Shown piece by piece: positions 1 to 5,097 of a DNA stretch of 5,183 nt (position 1 is its first letter; every line of letters begins with the position of its first letter). This stretch comes from an uncultured Lachnobacterium sp. (lineage in GTDB: Bacteria > Bacillota > Clostridia > Lachnospirales > Lachnospiraceae): contig URYB01000210.1 in the NCBI GenBank assembly GCA_900552085.1, positions 1 to 5,183 on the forward strand. Direction: 5' to 3'. The notes beneath the pieces were generated by a model, which searched no databases, was not told the origin of the DNA, and was given only the letters and a program-made list of their open reading frames with translations. The translations under genes and the position numbers were made by a program.

Positions 1-289
1 CTCTGCGCAAATGATCATCTTCATCCGATCTCTGCACTTCCACATTACACTTTTTTCCGTCTTCAAAAGTACATAACGCATCTAATCGAACCGAACGACC
101 ATAGATATTTCTCTCGCTGCTTTGTACGATTACCTCCTCAACAATCAGTTCCTCATCATCCAGTAAAATTCTTAACATTTCCTGGCAGAAACCTGTATCA
201 TCTGCCAGCACCTCGAAGAAAGCATCATCAATCGGCCGAAAATCTCGAACCTTTTTCTTCTTCTCTTCGATGGTAATTTCATTCCCCAT
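1..289 (-). CDS. Rpn/PD-(D/E)XK nuclease family 'transposase', N-terminal 96 codons, runs off the window
   Basis: The reading frame starts at ATG 287-289 and stays open to the left edge, so the C-terminal part is outside the window. The protein begins MGNEITIEEKKKKVRDFRPI. It then has a region that includes RLDALCTFEDGKKCNVEVQ, in which D70 and E84-x-Q86 match the D...ExQ core of the PD-(D/E)XK fold as seen in Rpn-type recombination-promoting nucleases (PF12784/TIGR01784). Family members cut DNA and are often annotated as transposases. They commonly occur in many copies in Lachnospiraceae, and their biological role is poorly known. The start is supported by AAAGGA at 299-304, nine bases upstream. 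A good sigma-A-type promoter lies 186 bases upstream and a second candidate close to the start. It points away from the rest of the window and shows no operon link to the surface protein. The family call is from motif and general likeness; exact subfamily is unknown. Confidence 0.85.
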   Translation of the reverse strand, partial: MGNEITIEEKKKKVRDFRPIDDAFFEVLADDTGFCQEMLRILLDDEELIVEEVIVQSSERNIYGRSVRLDALCTFEDGKKCNVEVQRSDEDDHLRR

Positions 290-308
290 ACTTTTCTTTC
301 CTTTCTTC

Positions 309-336
309 AGTATAACATAATGAACCATTTTTACAA
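309..336 (-). promoter_or_regulatory. Possible proximal promoter of the nuclease gene
   Basis: On the minus strand a TTGTAA box (331-336) and a TATACT box (309-314) are separated by 16 bases. Transcription would begin near 302, which falls inside the Shine-Dalgarno sequence of the nuclease gene. The boxes are good but the geometry is poor for translation, so this may be chance or may make a near-leaderless message. Confidence 0.3.
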
Positions 337-388
337 CCAAAACGGACCATCTGCATTCCCCAATATTCAATTAAACTCATGGTATTGC

Positions 389-410
389 GAGTGCATGACT
401 CATCGCACTC
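389..410 (-). other. Hairpin in the nuclease leader
   Basis: GAGTGC (389-394) and GCACTC (405-410) are perfect complements, and the enclosed bases continue the symmetry (ATGACTCAT, 395-403) with one extra base. In the leader RNA this would form a compact stem of about nine pairs. It lies between the distal promoter and the start codon, so it could be a leader structure or a protein-binding palindrome. Function is unknown. Confidence 0.45.
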
Positions 411-474
411 TTCGTGATTTGTAGCTAATGTCAGATACAACATCAGATATGAAATATTCGAGTTTTGTGGATAT

Positions 475-503
475 AGAATAACGTAGTTGCTCCCATCTGT
501 CAA
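475..503 (-). promoter_or_regulatory. Sigma-A-type promoter for the nuclease gene
   Basis: The minus strand shows a perfect -35 box TTGACA (498-503), a 17-base spacer, and a -10 box TATTCT (475-480). Transcription would start near 468, giving a leader of about 180 bases before the nuclease ATG at 289. That is long for a simple gene and leaves room for the hairpin at 389-410. Confidence 0.65.
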
Positions 504-625
504 CCTTTTCTTGTTATGGGGTCTATTTGAAAAAATTGGCTTTCTGGTGCCACTTTTCCTCTCCAATTCCACTATTTTGGCTGATTTCAAACAGTTTGAG
601 GGTCTATAGAAAAAAAGTTCATGGG

Positions 626-658
626 AATACCCCGCTTTTGCTCTAAAGGCGGGGTATT
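626..658. repeat. GC-rich palindrome, terminator-like on the plus strand
   Basis: AATACCCCGC (626-635) and GCGGGGTATT (649-658) are a perfect 10-bp inverted repeat. CTTT/AAAG inside can extend the stem with one bulged base, leaving a six-base loop. The plus strand continues TTCC, so the U-tract is weak for a terminator. The arm sequence GCGGGGTATTTT recurs at 720-731, which favours a repeated palindromic element over a dedicated terminator. Confidence 0.6.
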
Positions 659-731
659 TTCCTATAATTTTTATATATATACCCAATTGCTAGTTTTAAA
701 AGGCGTAAATTTCTGGAAAGCGGGGTATTTT
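649..731. repeat. Direct repeat GCGGGGTATTTT, two copies
   Basis: The 12-base word GCGGGGTATTTT occurs at 649-660 and again at 720-731, starts 71 bases apart. The first copy is the right arm of the palindrome at 626-658. The second has its own partial partner CCCCGC at 753-758. A GC-rich 12-mer repeated exactly in this AT-rich background is unlikely to be chance. Confidence 0.55.
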
Positions 732-815
732 GACACAATTTTTTTGTATGGGCCCCGCATGCTTTCTAATAATTTGGATTTGAAAATTTATCCTTAATCC
801 TTCTTTAATATAATA

Positions 816-852
816 AAATACTGCTTACCCATTATATAGATAAGCAGTATTT
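816..852 (-). terminator. Intrinsic terminator of the surface protein gene
   Basis: AAATACTGCTTA (816-827) and TAAGCAGTATTT (841-852) form a perfect 12-bp stem with a 13-base loop. On the minus strand the stem is followed by a T-rich tail (TATTATATT). It begins 14 bases past the stop codon of the surface protein gene at 866. Confidence 0.85.
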
Positions 853-865
853 CTATTATAAGTTA

Positions 866-3412
866 TTACTTTTCTGTACCTTCAACAGTAAATGTAACAG
901 TATATGTAATTGGATTACTTCCCGTCAACGTTTGTGGATTGTCTGTATCTTCATCTTTTTCACAAACATACTTATATTCCAGATGAATCGCATAATTTCC
1001 AGCCGATAAATTATCTGCAAACCAAACTCTGGCAATTCCGTTTTCTGGAAGACTTACAAATGTTACATCTACAGGATCCGAATCTGTCTTAGTACAAATT
1101 GCTGTTGCCTCGCCACTAGTTCTATAACCTTCTGGTGTTTTTCCATAATCTTGTACACTTACCGTATATGGTACCTCAATATAAAATCCTTCTTCCTTTG
1201 AATTTAAGGTTGTTACTCCTAAAGAAATATTTGTATTATCCGTTTTTGCCAGGCAGATAATTGGAAGTTTTGCGTCTGAAAGTGTAATTTCGTTGCTCTT
1301 TTTCACTACATCAGCTTGTTCTGTGTTTCTCGTATAAATTACATATTTATTCTCAGTTTCTAAATCTGAAAATTCAATAAAGCCAAAATCATCATGTTGC
1401 GTTGCATCTATAGCATCATCCCAATTTATGTCCTTCTCTGCTGTTCCTTCTTCACAACAGATATATTCCTGTCCGTCTTCCGCCTTCACTACAATTGATG
1501 TCTGTGTTTTATGAGCCATTGCAGGTTCTTTTACTTCTGTTTTTTCCTTCGTAAATGTAAAATAAACCATACCTGTTATGTCTTTTACCACATCGCCATC
1601 TCCAGCTTGTACACGAATAGTAACGTTTAATCCTGTTTTTCCATCTTTTTCAATGTACTTCTCATCACAACCGCCAAATACATCTGCATAATATTCTTCG
1701 CCCGCATATTTTCTTACTTTTTCGCCTAACTGCTTATATGCATGCCATGTATTTTCATTTCCCTCTGGAAAGATTTCAAAAGTTTTCTCAAAAAACTCTT
1801 TCCCTACATTTTCTGCCGCTGCTGCAGTTTTTTCAAAATCATCAGCTTCAAACTGGAAAGTTCCCTCATATTTCGTATTTCCATCAATATAAGATAATGT
1901 GTATTTTCCTGGATTCAAATTGGAAGTAAATGTAAGCATATATCTATACCATTCTGTTCCATCATCATCGTCGTCATCGTAATCTTCATCATCATTATCT
2001 TCGTTGTCTGCGACTTCTTCCTCATCGTCCATATCTTTTAATGACTCAATTTTTTGAACAGTTCCTTTTTCATCCGTAACAATAATTTTATCTTTATTTG
2101 CTTCTAAAATCTCTGTTGGAATTTCTACATCCATTTGATTCAGCGTAAAAACATGCAACGCATTTAATGTAACGGTCTGGGTTGGTGCCGGATCTGGATC
2201 TGGTGTTGGTCCTGGGTCCGGTGTTACTTCCCCGCCTGTAGATCCGCCCGAAGAAGAACCACCGCCAGATGTATTTCCACCGGATGTGTTGCCGCCTGTA
2301 GTTCCTCCATTGTTATCTCCATTTGTATTCGTTGTGGTATCTGTCACCTTTCCGGTATTGTCAACTTTTGAAGTGGTATCTTTTGCAACTTCCTGTGTGC
2401 CTGCCGGTGTTGTAACTTTGATCACATCTGCTGTGTCATTCTTTACAGCAACCTGTGCTTTTTCTGCGGTAGTCTCTACTTTACTTCCCTCAGCACCCTT
2501 GGAGAGGTTCAGCGAAATCTCTGTAGCTGCTTTTACTTCAACAGGAGTGCTTGAAGTTACATCTGCACCCTTTGCAGTCTCTTCTACTTTGATTGGAATT
2601 GCTGCTGTTGTCTTTCCTTCGACTGCAACCTTTGCCGGTGCGCTGACTGCTACTTCTCCGACTGTTCCATCGACTGCGAGGCTGACGTCTACTGCTGCAT
2701 CAATCTGAATTGCATCAATGGTTCCTGCAGCTTCAATCTTGATTTTGCCGCCTTCCTGTGAAACGGTCACTTTGGAAAGTGAAGCTCCTGCTTCTACGAC
2801 GATTCTTGCATCGTCTGCAGTTACTGTAATGGTATTTCCCTTTGCTTTCTCTTTCCAGGTGTTTGGCTTAATTGCCTTGATGTTAATTGACTTGAATGTA
2901 CCGGCATTGACAACATCTGCATTCGGTGCATCCACAGTCAGATTTACTTTCCCGTAATTTCCGGAAGGGATATTGAATGCGACTTCTTTATCTGTCTTGA
3001 TGGTCAGATTCTTTACATTCTTGTTCTTCAAAGCAGAGGCCAAAGCTTTCTGTGTGGATACTGTCTTGCTGACTACTGCATTCTTAACAGTAACTTTGCA
3101 AGTCAGTATATAATGCTTTTTGCTCTTGGTTACAACCTTACACTTTACATTGACAGTCCCTGCTTTTACTGCCTTTACTACTCCCTTTTTTGAAACAGTT
3201 GCAACACTCTTCTTGCTGCTGGACCATTTCAATGTTGCGTTTTTTCCTGCATTTTTGACGGTAAGCGTCTTCTTACTGCCAACCTGCAATGTCATCTTCT
3301 TTGCACTGATTGTCGGTGCCTTTGTTGCTGCATATGTCGCAGTTGGCTGATATGTAGTAAGAATCATCGCCAGTGCTAAAACAAACGCAAACACTTTTTT
3401 CATGTTTTTCAT
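866..3412 (-). CDS. Exported surface protein with Big_2 domain, beta-helix-like repeats and acidic insertion
   Basis: This is an 848-residue exported protein, probably cell-surface or released. Residues 1-29 are a signal peptide (lysine-rich start, hydrophobic core, likely cut after TYA or TYAA). Residues 32-110 are a Big_2 bacterial Ig-like domain with the typical LKWSSSKKSVATVSKKGVV core. Residues 134-345 are hydrophobic-alternating units of 19-21 residues (for example starting at 204, 224, 243 and 262) that look like a parallel beta-helix. Residues 359-411 are a Thr/Gly/Ser then Pro/Asp linker. Residues 412-525 are Ig-like and hold an acidic run, 19 of 25 residues Asp or Glu, at 460-484. 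Residues 526-630 are mixed helix and strand, 633-712 resemble a fibronectin-like repeat, and 713-848 form a last beta-rich domain. There is no LPXTG, SLH or transmembrane anchor. The first of two close ATGs is chosen because AAAGGAGG (3421-3428) sits eight bases upstream. The two halves differ in base composition. The biological role (adhesion, glycan or peptide binding) is not known. Confidence 0.9.
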   Translation of the reverse strand: MKNMKKVFAFVLALAMILTTYQPTATYAATKAPTISAKKMTLQVGSKKTLTVKNAGKNATLKWSSSKKSVATVSKKGVVKAVKAGTVNVKCKVVTKSKKHYILTCKVTVKNAVVSKTVSTQKALASALKNKNVKNLTIKTDKEVAFNIPSGNYGKVNLTVDAPNADVVNAGTFKSINIKAIKPNTWKEKAKGNTITVTADDARIVVEAGASLSKVTVSQEGGKIKIEAAGTIDAIQIDAAVDVSLAVDGTVGEVAVSAPAKVAVEGKTTAAIPIKVEETAKGADVTSSTPVEVKAATEISLNLSKGAEGSKVETTAEKAQVAVKNDTADVIKVTTPAGTQEVAKDTTSKVDNTGKVTDTTTNTNGDNNGGTTGGNTSGGNTSGGGSSSGGSTGGEVTPDPGPTPDPDPAPTQTVTLNALHVFTLNQMDVEIPTEILEANKDKIIVTDEKGTVQKIESLKDMDDEEEVADNEDNDDEDYDDDDDDGTEWYRYMLTFTSNLNPGKYTLSYIDGNTKYEGTFQFEADDFEKTAAAAENVGKEFFEKTFEIFPEGNENTWHAYKQLGEKVRKYAGEEYYADVFGGCDEKYIEKDGKTGLNVTIRVQAGDGDVVKDITGMVYFTFTKEKTEVKEPAMAHKTQTSIVVKAEDGQEYICCEEGTAEKDINWDDAIDATQHDDFGFIEFSDLETENKYVIYTRNTEQADVVKKSNEITLSDAKLPIICLAKTDNTNISLGVTTLNSKEEGFYIEVPYTVSVQDYGKTPEGYRTSGEATAICTKTDSDPVDVTFVSLPENGIARVWFADNLSAGNYAIHLEYKYVCEKDEDTDNPQTLTGSNPITYTVTFTVEGTEK

Positions 3413-3452
3413 ATATATATCCTCCTTTGCAAATATGATACTTTTACACTAT

Positions 3453-3481
3453 ATTTTATGCTTATTTTTATAATATATCAA
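3453..3481 (-). promoter_or_regulatory. Promoter of the surface protein gene
   Basis: On the minus strand TTGATA (3476-3481) and TAAAAT (3453-3458) are separated by 17 bases, a good sigma-A-type arrangement. Transcription would start near 3446, giving a leader of about 34 bases that contains the strong AAAGGAGG site at 3421-3428. The region is AT-rich, which makes chance matches easier. Confidence 0.55.
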
Positions 3482-3512
3482 TAGCAGTAATTAATGAGTA
3501 TTTATGATATAT
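3473..3512. repeat. Inverted repeat in the divergent intergenic region, possible operator
   Basis: ATATATCA (3473-3480) is repeated in inverse as TGATATAT (3505-3512) with 24 bases between. The left arm overlaps the -35 box of the surface protein promoter; the right arm is about 50 bases upstream of the ribbon-helix-helix gene. Position suits a shared operator, but AT-rich words like these arise easily by chance. Confidence 0.3.
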
Positions 3513-3558
3513 CTTACATTTCAAATCTATATTAAAATAGAGTAAAGGAGGGGTACAC

Positions 3559-3729
3559 ATGTTTAAGCTAAAAGCCGACTATACGGAGTATGAAAACAAA
3601 TCACTCCGTCTTCCCAAGGATTTAATCGATCAGGTACAAAATCTTGCCAACGAAAATAATATGTCCTTTAACAAAGTTGTCATTCAGTGTATTGAATATG
3701 CATTAGGAGATATGGAATCTTCTGACTAA
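3559..3729 (+). CDS. Small ribbon-helix-helix (Arc/MetJ-like) DNA-binding protein
   Basis: A 56-residue protein starting MFKLKADYTEYENKSLRLPK. Residues 13-19 (NKSLRLP) suit the short beta strand that enters DNA in ribbon-helix-helix dimers. Residues 20-33 (KDLIDQVQNLANEN) and 36-50 (SFNKVVIQCIEYALG) form the two helices, joined by a turn before MSFNK. This matches small Arc-like repressors and antitoxin DNA-binding parts. The start is well supported: AAAGGAGG at 3544-3551 lies seven bases before the ATG. It is divergent from the surface protein gene (146 bases between starts) and converges on the deacetylase gene. No toxin partner is adjacent: the next gene downstream is on the other strand. 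It could regulate its neighbours or itself, or be part of a family of orphan regulators. The fold call is fairly safe; the target is inference. Confidence 0.82.
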   Translation: MFKLKADYTEYENKSLRLPKDLIDQVQNLANENNMSFNKVVIQCIEYALGDMESSD

Positions 3730-3743
3730 TTTCCACATAAAAT

Positions 3744-3778
3744 AAGCGATGTACATTTCATTCCAACATACATCGCTT
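3744..3778. terminator. Shared bidirectional terminator between converging genes
   Basis: AAGCGATGTA (3744-3753) and TACATCGCTT (3769-3778) form a perfect 10-bp stem with a 15-base loop. On the plus strand the stem runs into TTTCTTTAT, and on the minus strand into ATTTTATG. It lies 14 bases past the ribbon-helix-helix stop and 14 bases past the deacetylase stop, so it serves both. Confidence 0.8.
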
Positions 3779-3792
3779 TCTTTATAATTTCT

Positions 3793-4590
3793 TCACTTTT
3801 CATCCGCAATCTGTTTTCCGGTCGCATCCATATGATAATTCTCCCTCATAATCAACTCCGAAATCGGTACAATCGTATATCCCTGCTCTTCGAGATTTGT
3901 CAGCATGGTATCCAACGCATCCGCAGTATATTTTGCACCATTATGACAGAGAATGATAGCTCCCGGTCCAAGTGCCTTGTGATTGCATACGGTATCAATG
4001 ATCGAATCCACACCATAATCCTTCCAGTCGAGACTGTCGACGGACCACTGGATTGGATAATAGTTGAGTGCATAGGCTGTCTTGACCACATCATTGTCAT
4101 ATGCACCGTATGGTGGCCGAAAGAGAAACATCTCGTATCCGGTGAGTTCCTTCACTTTATCATGCACACTTTTTAATTCACTTTCTTTTTCCGATTGGGA
4201 AATGGTCGTCATGTCATAATGATGCTCACTGTGATTGCCCAGATCATGCCCGCGCTTTACTAGTTCTTTCACGCAATCCGGATTGTCCGTAACCCATCCA
4301 CCCGTCATAAAAAACGTTACTTTCACCTTATGTTTATCAAGCGTATCCATAATGCGCGGAAAATCCTCCGCTCCCCAGGCGGCATCAAAGCTGAGTGCCA
4401 CTTTCTTTTCCGTTGTGTCCACACAATAGATAGGCAACTCCCGGTCTCCCACTTTTGCGCTTGTAACCACGGTCTTTGTCGCCTTATACGAAATTACCAT
4501 TAGACAGACAAAAAGAGCCACGGCAAGGATTCCATACCCGGTTCGTTGCCCTGACTCTTCTTTTTGTTTTTTATGTATTGTTTTTGACAT
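3793..4590 (-). CDS. PdaB-like polysaccharide deacetylase (NodB domain), membrane-anchored
   Basis: A 265-residue protein with a short cytoplasmic start, one membrane helix at about residues 19-36, and an external NodB deacetylase domain (about 60-246). The family removes N-acetyl groups from peptidoglycan or similar sugars using a metal ion. The five NodB motifs are visible: SFDAAWG (D69), HSEHH (H120, H124), RPPYG (158-162), DSLDW (185-189) and LCH (214-216). In motif 1 the second Asp, normally a metal ligand, is Ala70. This FDxxWG form is typical of the PdaB/YbaN sporulation subgroup, whose Bacillus subtilis member is needed for stable spores. Overall length and order match that group. The ATG at 4588-4590 has GGAG (4596-4599) five bases upstream, which lies inside a palindrome. 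The gene stands alone. A sporulation role is inferred from the subgroup; a vegetative cell-wall paralogue is the alternative. Confidence 0.9.
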   Translation of the reverse strand: MSKTIHKKQKEESGQRTGYGILAVALFVCLMVISYKATKTVVTSAKVGDRELPIYCVDTTEKKVALSFDAAWGAEDFPRIMDTLDKHKVKVTFFMTGGWVTDNPDCVKELVKRGHDLGNHSEHHYDMTTISQSEKESELKSVHDKVKELTGYEMFLFRPPYGAYDNDVVKTAYALNYYPIQWSVDSLDWKDYGVDSIIDTVCNHKALGPGAIILCHNGAKYTADALDTMLTNLEEQGYTIVPISELIMRENYHMDATGKQIADEK

Positions 4591-4624
4591 ATATACTCCA
4601 CAAAACTTTCTTTGTAGAGTATAT
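4591..4624 (-). promoter_or_regulatory. Palindrome covering the deacetylase ribosome binding site
   Basis: ATATACTCCACAAA (4591-4604) and TTTGTAGAGTATAT (4611-4624) are inverted repeats of 14 bases with a single mismatch, which becomes a G-U pair in minus-strand RNA. The loop is six bases. The Shine-Dalgarno GGAG (4596-4599) is inside the stem and the ATG follows directly. The upstream arm also contains TATACT (4618-4623), a fair -10 box, with only a weak -35 (TTTTAA at 4641-4646). So it is either an RNA hairpin hiding the ribosome site in a longer transcript, or a DNA operator overlapping the promoter. Confidence 0.6.
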
Positions 4625-4656
4625 TCTGTCTTTCCTGATTTTAAAACTATTTTTGA

Positions 4657-4755
4657 TTATTCAATTGTAATTGTAGTCTCTCCATCCGGAATACCCTCTG
4701 AGGTAACTAATACTGTATGCTGGCCTGATGTAAGATTTTTAGCATCGATATCTTC
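4657..4755 (-). pseudogene. Orphan C-terminal tail of a lost surface-protein-like gene
   Basis: A 30-codon frame ends at the TAA at 4657-4659 and reads EDIDAKNLTSGQHTVLV, then a Gly-Ile-Pro-Asp-Gly turn, then TTITIE. It looks like the last strands of an Ig-like beta domain. It is similar in style to the end of the large surface protein here (NLSAGNYAIHLEY ... TYTVTFTVEG). A TGA at 4756-4758 closes the frame upstream and there is no start codon or ribosome binding site. This suggests the 3' stump of a gene whose front was deleted. It ends about 70 bases upstream of the deacetylase start. The coding reading is inferred from composition and likeness only. Confidence 0.5.
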
Positions 4756-4776
4756 TCACCCCTCCCTTCTAAATCC

Positions 4777-4803
4777 ATTTGTGCCGATAGTCTCTGCACA
4801 AAT
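4777..4803 (+). terminator. Hairpin with T-rich tail on the plus strand
   Basis: ATTTGTGC (4777-4784) and GCACAAAT (4796-4803) form a perfect 8-bp stem with an 11-base loop, followed on the plus strand by ATTTTTATTT. It looks like a weak intrinsic terminator, but no plus-strand gene lies upstream. The loop contains CGATAG, related to the repeated motif of the patch to its right, so it may belong to that repeat system. Confidence 0.35.
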
Positions 4804-4827
4804 ATTTTTATTTAGTCTATGCTAATA

Positions 4828-4848
4828 AGAGTCCGATAAACGGACACT
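4828..4848. repeat. Short hairpin at the edge of the repeat patch
   Basis: AGAGTCCG (4828-4835) and CGGACACT (4841-4848) pair over eight bases with one mismatch and a five-base loop (ATAAA). It is the outer part of the inverted-repeat patch that continues to 4924. Confidence 0.5.
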
Positions 4849-5077
4849 ACCAAACACTTATCGAACACTTTGTATCCGATATCCCACAAAAGTGACCGAT
4901 AGTGTTCAACAAAGTGTTCGATAAATAATAATGGGTAAATAGTAGCCAGATAATATTTGCAATTAGGCTAACTGCACCGCCGCCATATACCACTTCTTTT
5001 CCAAACGGAAAAAATGCCACCCCTGCAAACTTAAAGCACTGTAAGCCTATCGGTATTCCATTTGTTTTTCCTAACAT
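4847..5077 (-). pseudogene. YccF-domain membrane protein gene, truncated at both ends
   Basis: Only the part at 4937-5059 is recognisable: GIPIGLQCFKFAGVAFFPFG, then KEVVYGGGAVSLIANIIWLL. This matches the middle of YccF-domain proteins, small inner-membrane proteins of unknown function that normally carry two copies of a hydrophobic unit ending in IGIP(F/V)G...P(F/Y)G.E. The hydrophobic unit that should precede GIPIG is absent; the frame upstream is MLGKTN with no ribosome binding site. The second unit stops after NIIWLLF, and the frame then runs through the inverted-repeat patch (THYYLSNTLLNT...) to a TAG at 4847. About 41 of the usual 110-140 residues remain, so it is a remnant. The family match is by eye but the motif is distinctive. 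Confidence 0.7.
4858..4924. repeat. 16-bp perfect inverted repeat with nested hairpin
   Basis: TTATCGAACACTTTGT (4858-4873) and ACAAAGTGTTCGATAA (4909-4924) are exact reverse complements, 35 bases apart. Inside, CAC-AAAA-GTG (4885-4894) flanked by TATC/GATA (4880-4883 and 4898-4901) can form a second hairpin. ACACT words at 4844, 4854 and 4865, and AGTGT words at 4901 and 4913, are spaced 10 to 12 bases apart, about one DNA turn. The patch replaces the expected continuation of the YccF gene. It may be the end of a mobile element, a repeated palindromic element, or a multi-site operator. Confidence 0.75.
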
Positions 5078-5097
5078 CCCATCTAATAACTAAGTCG

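Larger units (their letters stand above)
504..815. other. Gene-free intergenic stretch with palindromic and repeated elements
   Basis: No credible gene is seen on either strand here. A long minus-strand frame crosses the region (to 686) but reads through a perfect hairpin and through the promoter at 475-503, lacks a ribosome binding site, and resembles no known protein. What the stretch does contain is the GC-rich palindrome at 626-658, a direct repeat of GCGGGGTATTTT (649-660 and 720-731), and a second GCGGGG...CCCCGC pairing at 720-725 and 753-758 in otherwise AT-rich DNA. These GC islands suggest a short repeat-element insertion, not coding sequence. Confidence 0.6.

Noticed and set aside
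395..403. ATGACTCAT, like the eukaryotic AP-1/GCN4 site
   Set aside because: The context is bacterial; it is simply the symmetric centre of the leader hairpin.
279..686. 135-codon minus-strand frame between the nuclease and surface protein genes
   Set aside because: It lacks a ribosome binding site, runs through a perfect hairpin and the likely nuclease promoter, overlaps the nuclease start, and has no protein-family look. The better-supported nuclease frame starts at 289.
866..1000. Search for an LPXTG sortase signal or membrane anchor at the C-terminus of the surface protein
   Set aside because: The last residues (TYTVTFTVEGTEK) have no LPXTG, hydrophobic segment or basic tail.
2286..2957. 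Two plus-strand frames of 140 and 79 codons
   Set aside because: They are the antisense of the Ala/Thr/Val-rich beta-helix module, whose composition leaves few stops on the other strand. No ribosome sites precede them.
3503..3538. Promoter for the ribbon-helix-helix gene
   Set aside because: TAAAAT (3533-3538) and TATGAT (3503-3508) could be -10 boxes, but neither has a recognisable -35 at the right distance.
3832..4429. Plus- and minus-strand frames inside the deacetylase gene
   Set aside because: They are shadows of a gene that shows all five NodB motifs.
4780..4924. CRISPR array
   Set aside because: The motifs are short, occur on both strands, and lack regular repeat-spacer units.
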